The notes under the pieces: model-generated
Database searches by the model: none
Seen by the model: only the letters and a program-made list of their open reading frames with translations
Told to the model about the DNA's origin: nothing
Program-made: the position numbers and the translations under genes
Source: Anaspis maculata
Taxonomy: Eukaryota > Arthropoda > Insecta > Coleoptera > Scraptiidae
Assembly: GCA_949128115.1 (NCBI GenBank)
Contig: OX421965.1
Span: forward strand, 52,133,257-52,197,256
Direction of reading: 5' to 3'
Length of the DNA stretch: 64,000 bases
Shown: positions 1-11,935 of the stretch, one piece after another
Numbering within the stretch: the stretch's first letter is position 1
How the letters are laid out: every line of letters begins with the position of its first letter

Positions 1-269
1 ATGAGGCATGATCAGGTAGCTGGATTTGAATTCTCAGCGACAGTGAGCATATCAGCAAAGTTGAATACAGCAATATCTGAAAGCGACGATTCAAGTTATT
101 TGTAAATTAGTAGACGCAATAATAAATAGTCTGTATTCGAACGTTTGACCAAATTATTAAAGTATAAACAGTAAATTCGTAACATTGGTGTCAGAAATGA
201 GACAACTGAAAGAAATTCGACCTCTATGACTACGGGGAGTTCAGAAAAACAAAGAATGATTTTGTAAAT

Positions 270-700
270 GCCAAAAACGAGAAGCAAGTTGAAGACAAAG
301 TCAGAAACATTCTAGCTAATATAAGGAGAATGATGCGGCAGTAGCAAACTTCTTGAAGAACAAAAAAAAAACGCATAGAAGAGAAAGAGAAACAGGAGTA
401 GAAGCGCTTAGAAGAGAAAAATAATTCCAAAATGCTCTGGGACACAAGAGAGAATTGAAAAGTCCACTACATGAACAGAAAAGTGTCCTATAAGAACAAG
501 ATCCAGAAGACAAGGAAAAATTCGGAAATTTCTTAGAAAAACCAAGAAAAAAACTTTGGAAGAAAAACAAGAACAATGACGTTTGTGAGACAAATGCGGT
601 ACTTCAAAGACAACGTGAGCAAGCTAGAAGAGGAAATAGAAACAATGAAAGCCATGATGAAGCTTGTTATAAAACCACTATATCTAATTGCACGTGATTG
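270..700 (+). pseudogene. Degraded charged, coiled-coil-like coding stretch
   Basis: Purine-rich DNA whose plus-strand frames read as Lys/Glu/Arg/Gln-rich peptide (for example KEKFGNFLEKPRKKLWKKN near 515-570), interrupted by several stops and frame changes. This is what a decayed coiled-coil or gag-like coding region would look like, but simple AG-rich composition gives the same effect. No family is recognised. The flanks 1-270 and 700-832 show nothing. Confidence 0.2.
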
Positions 701-832
701 CTCTACGATGTGTTTAATTATTATTCCATAGATTCTGGTAACCCTAGCGCTTATCTATTTGTTTGAACAAATACCCAGTTTGTTGTCTCCAGATTCTTTT
801 TGGGAAAGCATGATTCAACAAACGGTGCGGCG

Positions 833-1000
833 ACAAAATATCCCCGCCAAAAATATCCCAGCCAAAAATGACCCAGACCAAATATATCCCCGCCAATAAT
901 ATCCCACGCCAAAAATATCCCCGCCAATAATATCCCAGCCCAAAATATCCCCGCAACAAAATATCCCAGGCCAAAAATATCCCAGCCAAAAATATCCCCG
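833..1000. repeat. Minisatellite, AAAATATCCC-type unit
   Basis: About ten imperfect tandem units of roughly 16-20 bp, consensus near AAAATATCCC(A/C)GCC. Unit length and the GCCA spacer vary. The long minus-strand frames here, rich in Gly/Trp/Phe, are translation of the repeat and not a gene. Confidence 0.85.
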
Positions 1001-1194
1001 TGAAACCTGTGCATAGGGACCGACCCAGTCAGGTACGTCAAAAGAGCGGTAATTTCCGGCTACACTATAAATTTTTGACTCGAAAACAACTCTCGAACGC
1101 GAAAGTGTGTGTATGGACTTCGTTAGGTGCCCAAGGGGCTGTTTGTAACATCCAACCGTGTCACTGTTTTCTGACTCAAAATCAACTTGGACAA

Positions 1195-1323
1195 TTCACC
1201 GACAACCAAATCACCGACTAGCGAATCCACCGACAGGTCAACTCACGGACTCACCAATCCACCGACAGGGTATTTCACCGACTTGCTGATTCACCAACTC
1301 ACCGACTCACCAAATCACCGACG
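1195..1323. repeat. Degenerate CACCGAC tandem repeat
   Basis: About a dozen copies of CACCGAC or close variants at irregular 8-16 bp spacing (caccgacaaccaaatcaccg and so on). The unit is unrelated to the one at 833-1000, so two independent minisatellites lie within 500 bp. Confidence 0.75.
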
Positions 1324-1565
1324 AGACATTTTTACAGGCCGATTTTTTTATTCAATTGTATAGCCGATAAGGAGTTTATTTTCGTCTCAAGTATCATCCT
1401 TTTTTTTAGACCCACCAGATAAAGAGCTGATTTTTCACTCAAGCATTCTCGTTCTTTCAAGATCCACCAGATAATTGAAATTCAACTGGAAAATAAGACT
1501 GATCATACAAAACAACGGTAAGTTCCATGCTCCATGAAAATCGTTCCACTTATAAGAAATTTCAA

Positions 1566-2095
1566 TAGGCGGCCAAGATGGCGGCAGAGCATCATTTGTC
1601 CAAAATCGGATGTATTTTGATGAAATTCACATCGCCTGCGAATTTCACTCAAATCGAACCACTTTCCATAGAAATTCAAAACGGCGGATCAAAGATGGGC
1701 GGACAAGTGACAAAAATCATTGATCAACTTGGTGGACACGTACGCATTCGATTGGTATTTGCACCACATCGATATCTTATTTCGTTGGGGCATAATTCTC
1801 CAATTCTCCTAGTTCTATCACTTTGAAACATGTTCAATATGGAGAATACAAGATGGCGGCGGGGCATCAATTGTCAAAAATGGGATGGATCTTGATGAAT
1901 TTCACATCGCCTGCAAATTTCGCTCAAATTGATCACTTTCAGAGAAATTCAAAATGGCGGATCAAAGATGGCAGCCAAGTGACAAAAATCATTGGTCAAC
2001 TTTACCTAGGTATATGGTGGACACGTACGCATTCGATTGGCGTTTGCACCCCATCAATATCTTTTTTCGTTGGGGCATGATTCTCCTAGTTCTAT
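1566..2095 (+). repeat. Dispersed repeat R1, two tandem copies
   Basis: Two head-to-tail copies (about 1566-1830 and 1830-2095) of a ~265-bp sequence with markers AAGATGGCGGC, ATTTCACATCGCCTGC, TTCAAAATGGCGGATCAAAG, GGTGGACACGTACGC and TTTGCACC. Related copies occur at 5927-6255 (same strand) and, inverted, at 63355-63960. The ORFs here are shadows of the repeat. Superfamily unknown. Confidence 0.8.
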
Positions 2096-2099
2096 AACT

Positions 2100-2657
2100 T
2101 TCAAACAAATGTTCTGTTACGTTGCAAAATGCTTCGTAACAAGTTTCTTCGATACGCGCGAAAATCAAACAGTCTGGTGACTTTCATCACTTTATTGCTG
2201 TAATGGTTGGACATGCTCAGAAGCTAAGTAGACCCTATCTTTGAATGTCTCTTGAAAAACCGTCACTGTCGCAAAACGTTCTGAACTCCACACGTTCACC
2301 CTGATCTATGCGTTCACCATTTTGTCTTGGTCAGCTGTTATGGGATTTGAATAGCCGTATCTCGAAAAGATCCGCTACCAAACTGCTGGTATGTTGATTT
2401 AATTTCACATTTTCTTATTTTTCACATGGCTATTTGTATCCCAGGCCAGTTGGCTACCGCCAGTTTACAGCCATTTAACTACCACTAATTGATTACCACC
2501 AGTTAATCACAGCAGTATCTAATCACTGAATAACGCCATTCGTCGCACTGGTTATTTCCAACCTTCACTTTCACCACGCTGAAGTACCAACTAACAGCAG
2601 GCAGCACCACGACTTGTAGATCGGACCACCCCCAGGGACGATTCCCACTCGCCGCTA
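2100..2657. other. No recognised feature
   Basis: Anonymous AT-rich DNA. A short run of ACCACCAGTTAATCAC-like near-repeats at about 2460-2520 is too degenerate to call. No coding signal seen. Confidence 0.5.
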
Positions 2658-2659
2658 TA

Positions 2660-5275
2660 GTGGGGTCGGTACGCTTTTGGATACTGCACTTTTGAGTAGA
2701 GTTTTGAAACTTGGCACATAGTTTCTTGGGGCCATAGAAAGAAATTTCGTCCGATGTTCCAAAAAAAACTTTCGACGGAATCCGTTAGGCCCCTTTTTCC
2801 AAAATGGCGACCAAAATTTGAAAATTGGCGATTGGTCGTACAGTGGCGCGCAAAGTATCAATTCCTATCATTTTGACCTTGACCAGTTGATTCAAGCCAC
2901 CCCTGACTTGATCCTTCTGATATTTTGGCCATTTGGGCTTTTTTTCTAAAATGGCAGCCAAACTTTGGAAGTTAGCATTTGGTCGTATAGTGGCCTGCAA
3001 GGTATCAATTCTTGACATTTCGACCATGACAAGTCGATTCAAGCCTACCCCGACTCCATCCAACCTAAATTGTGGCCTCAATACTCAATTATAGTGCTGA
3101 TACTGAAATTTATTTTTCAATTTTCAGAAGGGTTGTGGAAAACCACTTTCTGTGTGTCCAACATGTGAGTTATCCGGAGAGCAGAATCACTACATTTTTC
3201 CGAAGAAATAAACGGCTCCCGACCCCACTAGTAAAACCTATTTCACGCATGTATAAAACTGTCAAAACCATAAAAAATGTCGAAAGTACATACATATCAA
3301 CTGCAAGTCGTTTCAGAATTTGTATTTGTGCTAAAAGATAAGTCAGGTTTCATATTACGTCACCAGAAATAACAGTGATTTAGGAATCTGCGCTCTATCG
3401 CGTGTTTTGCTGTTTCTCAGGGGTGTTTGGAGATTAGACTTCTCTCTGCCTCTTAGACATCGGTTGCTTTTCATCAGTGTAGAAGAAATATTGCATGCTG
3501 ATTAGGAATAAATTCTTGCAAGGTTTGATTTTCTGCATGAGAGAGCTTCCCACCGATGTACGCCTCACCTACATTCTTCTTTACTGTTTTCTTTATCTAT
3601 TACATTGATGAAGAACAGAACTCTCACCTATCCTGAATCCCTTTTCAATTTTAATTCCTGTAGGTGATCCAATTTCTACATGTTGCATTATACTCGTTTT
3701 GTCACTTACATAATATACCAAGGTTGGGAAAGAACTATGTACATAAGGCGCTAAAGCTGTAATGCTTTTCTCGAAGGTATAATATTCTTCCTGCCATGGA
3801 TACTAAAAAATCCGATTGCGATTCAGGAACAGGTTTTGATAATGAGGGACTTTACGGCTATACTTAAGTGCAAAAAATCTAACTCTGTACCTACCTACAT
3901 TTTTTGTTGAAAATGTGTCACATGGGACAAACAAAGACCCATAGGAGAGATCTTTGTGCCTTGGACACACTAGAAACTTGCAGAAATTTTTATTAACAGT
4001 TCTATGATTTAATAAGAGGTACATTATGATGGTCTTCTGCTCGAATCTCTTCAAGTGAATCTGCAGAAACGGCTTATCTCGATCCCTTTCCGTACATATT
4101 CAAACAACTGGCGCTCGAAATTTCTTGCGGTTATGATGCCACGAGATCTTCACTACTCCACTGACAGGAGAACAGGACTAGAAATGGGGATTAAGGCCAA
4201 AATTTGAGTCAAGTCGAGTCGGGAAGGGTATTAATCGACTTGCAATGGTCTAAATGTCCAGGAATGAAAACCTTGTGTGCCTCTATACGACTACCTGCCG
4301 ATTTTCGAGATTTGGCTGCCATTTTGAAAAGAAGGTCTCAATGGCCCAAATATCGATGGCCAAATCGAGTCAGAGGTGGCTTGAATCAACTCGTCATAGC
4401 CAAAATGTTACGAAGTGATACTTCGTGCAAACGTGCAAATTTTCAAATAAATTGCACCCCATATCAGCGCACAGTCGACTCAGATGCTCTACATCAGTGG
4501 GACGCTCTTTCATGCAGAAAATCAAACCTTGCAAGAATTTATTCCTAATCAACATGCCAAATTTCTTCTGCCTGATGAACATTTTCTGAAACAACTTGCC
4601 GTTGGTATGTAGGTATGTACTTTCGACGTTTTTCATGGTTGTCACAGTTTTATACATGCGTGAAATAGGTTTTGCCACTGGGGGGAGCCTTTCATTCCTT
4701 CGAAAAAATGTAGTGATTCTGCTCTCCGGATTACTCACATGTTGGACACACAGAAAGTCCAAGAAGTGGTTTCCCTCGAGTTTTCCACAACCCTTCTCAA
4801 GATAAAAAAAATTCTGAATCAGCACTATAATTGAGTATCAAGGCCAAAATTTAGGTTGGTAGAGTCGGGGTAGGCTTTAATCAACTTGTCATGGTCGAAA
4901 TGTCCAGAATTGATACCTTACAGGCCACTATACGACCAAATTCCAACTTTCGAAGTTTGGCTGCCATTTTGGAAAAAAGGCCCAAATGGCTAAAATATCA
5001 GACGGATCGAGTCAAGGGAGGCTTAAATCAACTCGTTATGGTCAAGATGTTAGGAATTGATACTTTGCGCGCCACTGTACGACCAATAGCCAATTTTCAA
5101 AATTTGGACGCCATTTTGGAAAAAAGGGCCTATATAACGGATTCCGTCGAAAATTTTTTTGGGAACATCGGGGCGAAATTTCTTCTTATGGTCCCTAGAA
5201 ACTATGTGCCAAGTTTCATAACTCTACTCAAAAGTGCAGTATCCAAGGGATTTTCGTCGCGTATACCGTCCCCAC
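2660..5275. mobile_element. Foldback element (2.6 kb), TA-flanked
   Basis: Left arm (about 2660-3560) and right arm (about 4490-5275) are inverted copies around a ~0.93-kb spacer. The termini GTGGGG...CCCCAC are each flanked by TA (2658-2659 and 5276-5277), as expected for a Tc1/mariner-type or other TA-targeting element. Each outer arm holds two direct ~150-bp submodules (shared core GCCATTTTGGAAAAAAGG), and another same-orientation copy lies in the spacer at 4204-4440. The left arm has ~145 extra bp (about 3319-3466) absent from the right. No transposase is visible; the ORFs inside are repeat shadows. Confidence 0.8.
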
Positions 5276-5279
5276 TACT

Positions 5280-5926
5280 AGCAGCTGCATTGTACAGCTT
5301 CAGGGTTTGATTCCTTGCAAGGGTCGCCGTGCGTTTGCAGCCGTTGGATCCACAGCAGATGCGATTCTGGTGAGACACACCCAACTCCGCTAAAATTAGT
5401 CACTTATTTAATTATTCTCCTCCTCGGTGAATTGTGCACAATATACTAGATGTAGGGTTTAGTTACTTAGGTAGGACTTACTACGTTCACGGGTTGGTAA
5501 ATAAAAGTGTTCTCCATCGTGAACATCTTTCATCTCTAATTTCTTCAATCTTTATTTACCTACTGTGTTGATACCTGGTTGAGTAGCTCATTAATTACCA
5601 TTGTCCTACTTACACTTAATCAACTCACCATCTGTAAAATTCTATATTTGATTTGCAAAGAAACGAATATTACCATCATTGTTTACTTTTACTTGGATCG
5701 TGTGAAGTGACCTTTGCTGAATAAGCTTAACCACCTGAAAAGCAGCGAACGTTTACGTCTGGTTTTGAGGTAGGTTTTGAGGTGAACCAGCCGCTTGATG
5801 ATCATCGCTCCTGTGACGCAACCAGCAGCTGGTTGGCGTCCAAAATTATAACACAACACCCACCCCCTAGCACCGACTAGAGTGGCCGGCACTTGACGTC
5901 ACCAGGAGACCTCCGACTCGTGACAG
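5280..5926. other. No recognised feature
   Basis: Anonymous sequence between the foldback element and the next R1 copy. No repeat or coding pattern recognised. Confidence 0.5.
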
Positions 5927-6255
5927 TTCAATATGGAGAATACAAGATGGCGGCGAGGCATCAATTGTCAAAAATTTGATGGATCTTGATGTGATTTACA
6001 TTGCCTGCAAATTTCATTCTAATCGGATCACTTTTAGAGCAATTCAAAATGGCGGATCAGATGGCGGCAAAGTAACAAAAAACCAAAAGTCAACTTGATA
6101 TCCTGGACATATTTACCATTGATCAGCGTTTACATCACATCGATGTACCATCTCTTTTTCCCGAGAGAGTTGATATCCCGGGTACAGACGGACGGACGGA
6201 CGAACGGACAGGCAAAGTGTAGCTAAAAGTGCTTTTTCCCTATTTTTTGAGAAAG
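5927..6255 (+). repeat. Dispersed repeat R1 with GACGGACG tail
   Basis: Same sequence as 1566-2095 (CAATATGGAGAATACAAGAT, then AAAATGGCGGATCAG), continuing into CCCGGGTACAGACGGACGGA and a GTAGCTAAAAGTGC tail. The inverted copy at 63355-63720 has the matching tail (TTTTAGCTTCACTTTGTCC then CCGT repeats), so the GACG tract is part of the family and not a chance microsatellite. Confidence 0.75.
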
Positions 6256-6259
6256 TGCG

Positions 6260-7315
6260 CTAAAAACCATTTCCAAAACTCAACTTTGGAAGCCTCTATC
6301 TCCGTTATAAAGTGTTTCCGATATTATTTTTTCAAGATATAAAGTTCACTTATTTTTTGATGCTCTACGACCTCCTGAAATATTGACAAAAAAGTGTAAC
6401 AACCTGTATATACTTATAGGTACAGTCACAGACTGTACAGTATCCTATACTTACAGGTATCCCAGAATTAAGTGGCCAAATGTCTATGAAATCAGATAGC
6501 CCCTACCTATTTGGCAAAGCAACTTGCTAGTCGCTCCGCTTGCTAACTTGGTTGGTTTGTCAAGTCTGGATGAAATCCATCGTTTGTATCTTTTTGCTTA
6601 AAAGTTTTTTCGAGGCTTTTCTAGAGCTTTTACATTGATTTACTACAATTATTATTCACCTACAATCGGTTCTCGATTCACCTCATACGATTTTTTTCAT
6701 CGAATCGAAACTATCATTGCGATTAGCTCGACTACAGCTCGACTAACAATAATCGATTCACTGACAACATTTGGACATCCCTAGTTTAGGTACACAGAAA
6801 AGTTGAGAATGATAAGTAGGTTTCTATTTTGAGACTAACATGCCGGCAACGCCGACAGCAAATACCTGTAATAATGGAAGTTTGTATATTCGATGGTAGA
6901 GGTCGCCCCATTACAACGCAGTTGCGGCGACCGATTAAAGAAATAAATTAATCATTTTCTGATTGCAAATGAAACACTTTCGTAAGTTAGAATCCATCGA
7001 TCAGATCAAATTTTCATTTATGATGAAACCTGAAGTACTTAAAACACGATGCAAGCGGTAAAAGAATACTAACATAACAGTTTAAAACAAGCCTCACAAC
7101 ACATTCCCTTCTTCCATTCTCTGGGACGCCACTGGTCACCCACTATAACGTTACACCAGAGCGTTACACATCATCCTCGCATCAACTGAATTCACCCTCA
7201 TCCACAGAGTTCCTCATCTGTGGTTGTTGTGAATTGTGATCTAAGCGAGCGATAAGAAGTTTTACTCAAAAATGTACGAGTGAGTAACGTTAAGAAAGCT
7301 TTTATCTAAGACCAA
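6260..7315. other. Mostly unassigned; CTATCTCCGTTAT motif
   Basis: At 6270-6420 there is weak similarity to 10785-10900 and 49000-49150, around the words ACTTTGAAG.C and (A)TCTCCGTTAT followed by a phrase on CCTGTATA/CCCTGTAAA. This suggests another old dispersed repeat. The rest (6430-7315) shows nothing recognisable. Confidence 0.35.
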
Positions 7316-7546
7316 GGCCCGTTTCCATAGTCAGATCTTATCTTAAGACGACCTTATTTAATTTTGATACGCTGATTTCTCCCAAGTAAACACAACCTTA
7401 AGAAGATATAGGGGTATTTGATTATGTTATAAAATATTCACAAGATGATAACTGTATGTATAAAACCATCTTGGTTCAAGCCTGTGTCTAAATAAGCATG
7501 GTCTTAAGACCACCTTATATATAAGATCCGACTATGAATACGGGCC
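7316..7546. mobile_element. MITE with GGCCCGT termini (231 bp)
   Basis: Near-perfect terminal inverted repeats: GGCCCGTTTCCATAGTCAGA at the left and, on the reverse strand, GGCCCGTATTCATAGTCGGA at the right, both followed by TCTTAT. A second inner pair, CTTAAGAC/GTCTTAAG, continues the symmetry. Size and structure fit a non-autonomous DNA transposon. The TSD is not clear, so superfamily is open. Confidence 0.75.
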
Positions 7547-7549
7547 TAA

Positions 7550-8655
7550 CAGCGGGATTTTGGCTCTCAACCTCATTTTATCAAACTCTGGGATTCACAG
7601 TGGTTCTGAATATCCAGCAGATATATACCTAATTGAAGTATCCACACAGGGGCTTGATATAAAATGACATATTTCAGTTGAAGCCCGCGACATCCGTACA
7701 ACATAAATACATCACAAACGTATATACGCTACAGCAGCAGCTCACCCAGCAGCGGTATTTTGTCCTGTCCAATGCAAATCTGTTACGGATGTAAGCCGGG
7801 CGATTCGAAAACCATAATTCAACTGTTATTAATGTCTAAATGCCATCACTTTTGTCGAAATGATGAGAGGACCCCGAATGGATAGGTATCGATTTCGAAT
7901 TATTCACCAACACACGCGTGTGGCATCCGTATTATGATGCAAACAAAGTGGAGTGTGAATTATTCGAACAATCAGATAAGTTCGAATGGCAGTCAGGCGC
8001 GGCCCCCGCTTCAGATCGGAGCAGCCAGAGCGTCCCGGCTTACACATTATCTCGGTGAATAAGCTAAACACGGCAAAAGGGGTTGCTGGCTGGCAAAGCC
8101 TCGAAAAAGTCAATTTAGAGTACCGAACTCTAAAATATCTAATCTGGGAATCTTTGGAGAGTCGTTTAGCGGGCTGCCTTCCCCCGATGGAAACGTATAT
8201 CGTTCGCAATCACTTCCGTTTACGCAGTTTGCATGGAGCGCCGGGCGCCCGGGCGGCCCTCTTTTTGCAATCCTTGGAAATCGCGTGCTCTGTTGTTGTT
8301 GTTGTTGTCGTCGTCGAGTCTTTATTATTCCTTCAAGTCGGTCTCTATTTATTGCTTTCTTACGTTGCCTCAATACTAATTAACTCTTGATCTTTGCACA
8401 ACGGCACTCCAATGATTTCTTTCTTGGACAACGTAAGAATTCGAAAAGTCAGCTGCAATACTTCTACTTTTTATGTTTCTTCGCTAAGACTACGTCAAAA
8501 GCACACTTTTCTGTGCTTTCACTTCACTTCGATTTGAAGTAACAAAAACTTGAAAGCCCAATTTCAACATTCTACTTTTTTTCCTGTTGGTTTTCTGTGA
8601 AATACTGCTATAGGACATATTTAGAAATTATGGGTATTATGGCGTTGCAGGTAGG
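7550..8655. other. Unassigned; short TTG/TCG microsatellite
   Basis: No repeat family recognised. A trinucleotide tract (TTGTTGTTG... into TCGTCGTCG) lies at about 8290-8317. The 134-aa plus-strand frame across it (7986-8390) has no recognisable domain and probably exists because of local GC content and the repeat. Confidence 0.4.
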
Positions 8656-8659
8656 TACA

Positions 8660-8882
8660 AACGTACCGGCGCAGAGAGCGTGGATGTATCGCACATCCGT
8701 ACCTGCGGTTCGGGGATGAAAGACGGAATCTAGGTCAGCCGTGCAACCAGTGCTCGGATGGACCGATCATCAAACATCCAGGCACCACATTGTGGCTCGG
8801 TGAGTCCCGCTGGTCTGGGAGAGGGGTACAATGGGCCCAATGAGGCCTACGTGCAAGGTGAAACTACGTTCCACCAACCCCC
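8660..8882 (+). repeat. 5'-truncated copy of the 35294-35775 family
   Basis: Shares GGATGTATC, CAAACATCCAGGCACCACAT, CGGTGAGTCC, GAGAGGGGTACAATG and GGCCTACGTGC in order with the downstream part of 35294-35775. The 5S-like head of that longer copy is missing here, as expected for a 5'-truncated retroposed copy. Divergence is noticeable, so both are old. Confidence 0.75.
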
Positions 8883-8889
8883 AAATAGA

Positions 8890-10412
8890 AACCAGAATAG
8901 GCGGTAGGCTTCAACTTACTAAAATTTGACCTTTGCATCTTTATCAAGCCAAACCTATAGCTTAATTGATGAGGTATATTTTTGTTCAGATCCCAAGGCC
9001 GAGAACGAACTGTTTTGCTGACATTTTATTCTAAATGAGGAAAAACAAACTTCCCAAACAATCTCAATTATAAGCTAAATAGAGATTTTCTCAAGGAAAT
9101 GGAGCAAGAACCTCTATCTAAATGGCTGTATCAAAAAGGGTAACATGTTGTTGTCTTTTTTCTTCCGGAAGCAAATCAACGTTTCGCTGAATGACATTTT
9201 TTCTCTACCATTCCCTCTAATTACTCGTAATCACCGGGAACATAACGAAGAGCGAGCCCTCTGCTCTGGAGCCGCGCAGACGGGAGATGAGATGACGAGG
9301 AAGTTTTTTAATTTGCGACATGAATTTCAGAAAAAAAATCTTTAGGTACCTATCTAAGAAATGCAGTAATTAAAATGTAGCTCAAGTTGGCAAGTAATTA
9401 TCCCTACACTAATGAGATCTCGGGGCGTCTATAATTAACCCCTCCTCTCTCGCGAGCTTTCAATAGATAGGTAACAGTGGCGGCGGAGGCAAGAGGAGGG
9501 TATTTTTAGTCTTCACTTGGGGATGTTCGCAAAAGTAATCAGCGCGTAATGGGCTGGAACAATGATAAAAGCAATTTTATTGCCGCCGATATAGAGGAGG
9601 AATATCAAATTGAACGAATGATATTAATGGCCGGTCGCACTTGCATTTTACCACCACTATTACTACACGTCCAAGTTTTTTTCTGCGTGTTAGCTTTAGC
9701 AACCTATACAGCGGCCACCTTTGCCCCAAGATCGTAAATAATGAACTCGGCGAAATTTATGTGGTCGAAACTGCAGAGCATTTTGACAATGAAAACGTAG
9801 TAAATAATGTAGAATGGCTAGGTAAGTACACTCGCAGCAAAACTCGCAGCAAAAAGACTGAAGATGACGCTGAATTGTGTGCGTGGTCCATTTCGAGGTA
9901 GGGGAAAACCGCCGCGAAAATATCCGTAAATCGGTCTCACCAATTTTTCGGCAATCTGTAACGGGGTGCTCAATGTTCTGTCACACGATCTCATCCTAAA
10001 CCGTTGATGTAACATGCAATCGTCTTGATAAATTCGGATATTTCATTTTCAAATAGGTAATTTGTAATCTAAGTAGTAGGTAGGCACAACCTGTCTAATC
10101 ACAACTGACCCGAAAAACTTGAGATCCCGAAGTGGCACTTGACCTTATCTTATCCCCGATCCACTGACGAGATGTTGTGGCCACACTTCTGACACCAGTT
10201 TTTTTTTTTACCGATTCATGAAATATCGATGGTTTCCAATAAGACTAGCGTAGCTCGTGCGACACGGTTGGAGCTAGCATATGTCGCGAGATTCAGTTAG
10301 AACTAGCGTAATTCGTGGATTTCCAAAATGATCTAGCGTATCTCCGATTTGATTTGTACAGGAACCTTTACAGAAATCAGAGGCAATAACACCAACTACT
10401 GAGTTTTCTTGG
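8890..10412. other. No recognised feature
   Basis: Unassigned sequence. 9420-9620 is somewhat richer in CpG and purine/pyrimidine tracts than its surroundings. 10235-10340 contains four loose copies of GA(T)CTAGCGTA at 35-45 bp spacing. No coding signal I can support. Confidence 0.4.
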
Positions 10413-10420
10413 ACCAAAAC

Positions 10421-11051
10421 ATAGTGACCAGACGTCCTGATTTTGGGCGGGACAGTCCCGATTTTCAATAGCTAGTCCCGACCTAATTTTTGTCTTGAAA
10501 AAAGTCCCGATTTAACATAATTGTCCCGTTTTGTCCCGATTTCAAATTGTTAAAATTGCAAATTCGGAAATTCCAACCTGAAATTATTTTGCCGCCTGAT
10601 GTGGGCGAGGTACCAACTGATTCAAGCAGGTTTCTGGCTTTCTGCAAACTATTTATTCCAGTTTCGGTCATAGATTTCGGTCCACAGTTCACAGATGGCG
10701 GGCACATTTTTTCAGTGACAAGAAGCACGATATCGCATTTGACGTTTTGTTTTATGGTGGTAAGGTAACGGTAACAGTGCTTATAAAAACAACTTTGAAG
10801 GCCAGTATCTCCGTTATTATACGTTTGCGAGGGTATGTTCATCGAGAAAGTCCCTTATTTTCCAATTTCCTGTCTCCCTGTAAATTTTGTTGCATTAATT
10901 TCGGGATACCTGTAGTTTCTGTGTGAGATGCAGAAATAATTTTTATAAATATGATTGAAAAAAACGGCTGCGGCGCACTCACGCGGAAGAGTGACCCTCC
11001 CCCAATTCCTCATTCGTCCCGCTTTTCAACTATTTGAATCTGGTCACCTTA
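10421..11051. mobile_element. hAT-like non-autonomous transposon
   Basis: Left end ATAGTGACCAGACGTCC and right end (reverse strand) TAAGGTGACCAGATTC form a short TIR. The element is flanked by a near-perfect 8-bp TSD, ACCAAAAC (10413-10420) and ACCAAAAA (11052-11059), the size expected for hAT. GTCCCGAT-type words recur about six times next to the left end, resembling transposase-binding subterminal repeats. No transposase ORF. Confidence 0.7.
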
Positions 11052-11059
11052 ACCAAAAA

Positions 11060-11640
11060 CAGGAAGAAACGTTCCAATAAAGGTGGATTGAAGAAGCTCC
11101 CTATGGAACTTACCAGGACCTGAAGCCTGAAGCACGAGTTATTTTTTCTTGGCAAGTTACCCTTCCAAGGAACTCTACCGCAGGCTTATAACATGTGTAG
11201 CTGTCAAACCAAATTTCATCATGTTATCTTGGCAAGTTTCGGATATATTTGTAAGAAACCATCATCAGGTTTCCCCTTCAAGGGGCTCTATCTTCCTTAG
11301 GGAGCATCATTCGATCCATGTTTATTGGAGCAGTTTGTAGAATTAACCTTGCAGAAACACTTCTGCAAGAAATTGAACAGTCAATAAATCAATCTAAAAA
11401 GATGACCAATATCATAACAAAAGAAAGACTATAGTTACTAACCAATGTATCTCTTCTCAACGGAGACACAATTCGTGCTATAGATGACAAATAACGAATA
11501 CGTCATCGTGGCTATATGTATACATTCATAAAATCAAATCGTTTTTGATATTATAAGAAATTTTGCGTCAAATATTGTTATCTCCCAACCCACCCCTCTT
11601 GTAAAAATAAATATTCCCCAAAGAAGATGGAGAATCCCCT
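11060..11640. other. No recognised feature
   Basis: Anonymous sequence. Contains a loose direct repeat, TCTTGGCAAGTT (11147 and 11227) with nearby CCTTCAAGG (11162, 11275), possibly a decayed tandem duplication. Confidence 0.35.
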
Positions 11641-11644
11641 TTAA

Positions 11645-11931
11645 CACGTTCACTGTCCCATGACCCACATGTGGGACATTGTTTGATGTAACCATGAGTC
11701 CTGCGCCCATATGTGGGTCGCATCACACAATATTTTTTGATACATTTAAATTGAAGACTTGTGTGCATGTTCTCGTGTAGAGCATTGTGGACTTGTGAAA
11801 ATGCATGCAGTGCAAAACCAGCAGAATGCGACACACATGTGGGTCGTACGACGTCTGAGAAGAGAAAAAGAGAACAGAGAGGGGGACTTGGGGATAACAC
11901 GTAGCGTTCCACACAGTGTACAGTGAACGTG
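11645..11931. mobile_element. piggyBac-like MITE (287 bp)
   Basis: Left TTAA followed by CACGTTCACTGT; right end ACAGTGAACGTG is its exact inverse over 12 bp. The left flank is TTAA (11641-11644), the piggyBac target; the right flank is TTGT (11932-11935), a mutated TTAA if the assignment holds. The interior has three near copies of a CCCA(C/T)ATGTGGG palindrome (about 11665, 11709, 11835), likely subterminal repeats. No transposase. Confidence 0.65.
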
Positions 11932-11935
11932 TTGT

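Noticed and set aside
744..1041. Two overlapping minus-strand frames rich in Gly, Trp, Phe and Leu
   Set aside because: They are translations of the AAAATATCCC minisatellite, not proteins.
2655..3081. Minus-strand frames of 68 and 98 aa
   Set aside because: Both translate the direct submodules of the foldback arm and have inverted counterparts in the other arm (4891-5310).
7986..8390. 134-aa plus-strand frame with a Val-rich run
   Set aside because: The run is the TTG/GTT microsatellite; no recognisable domain and no supporting start context.
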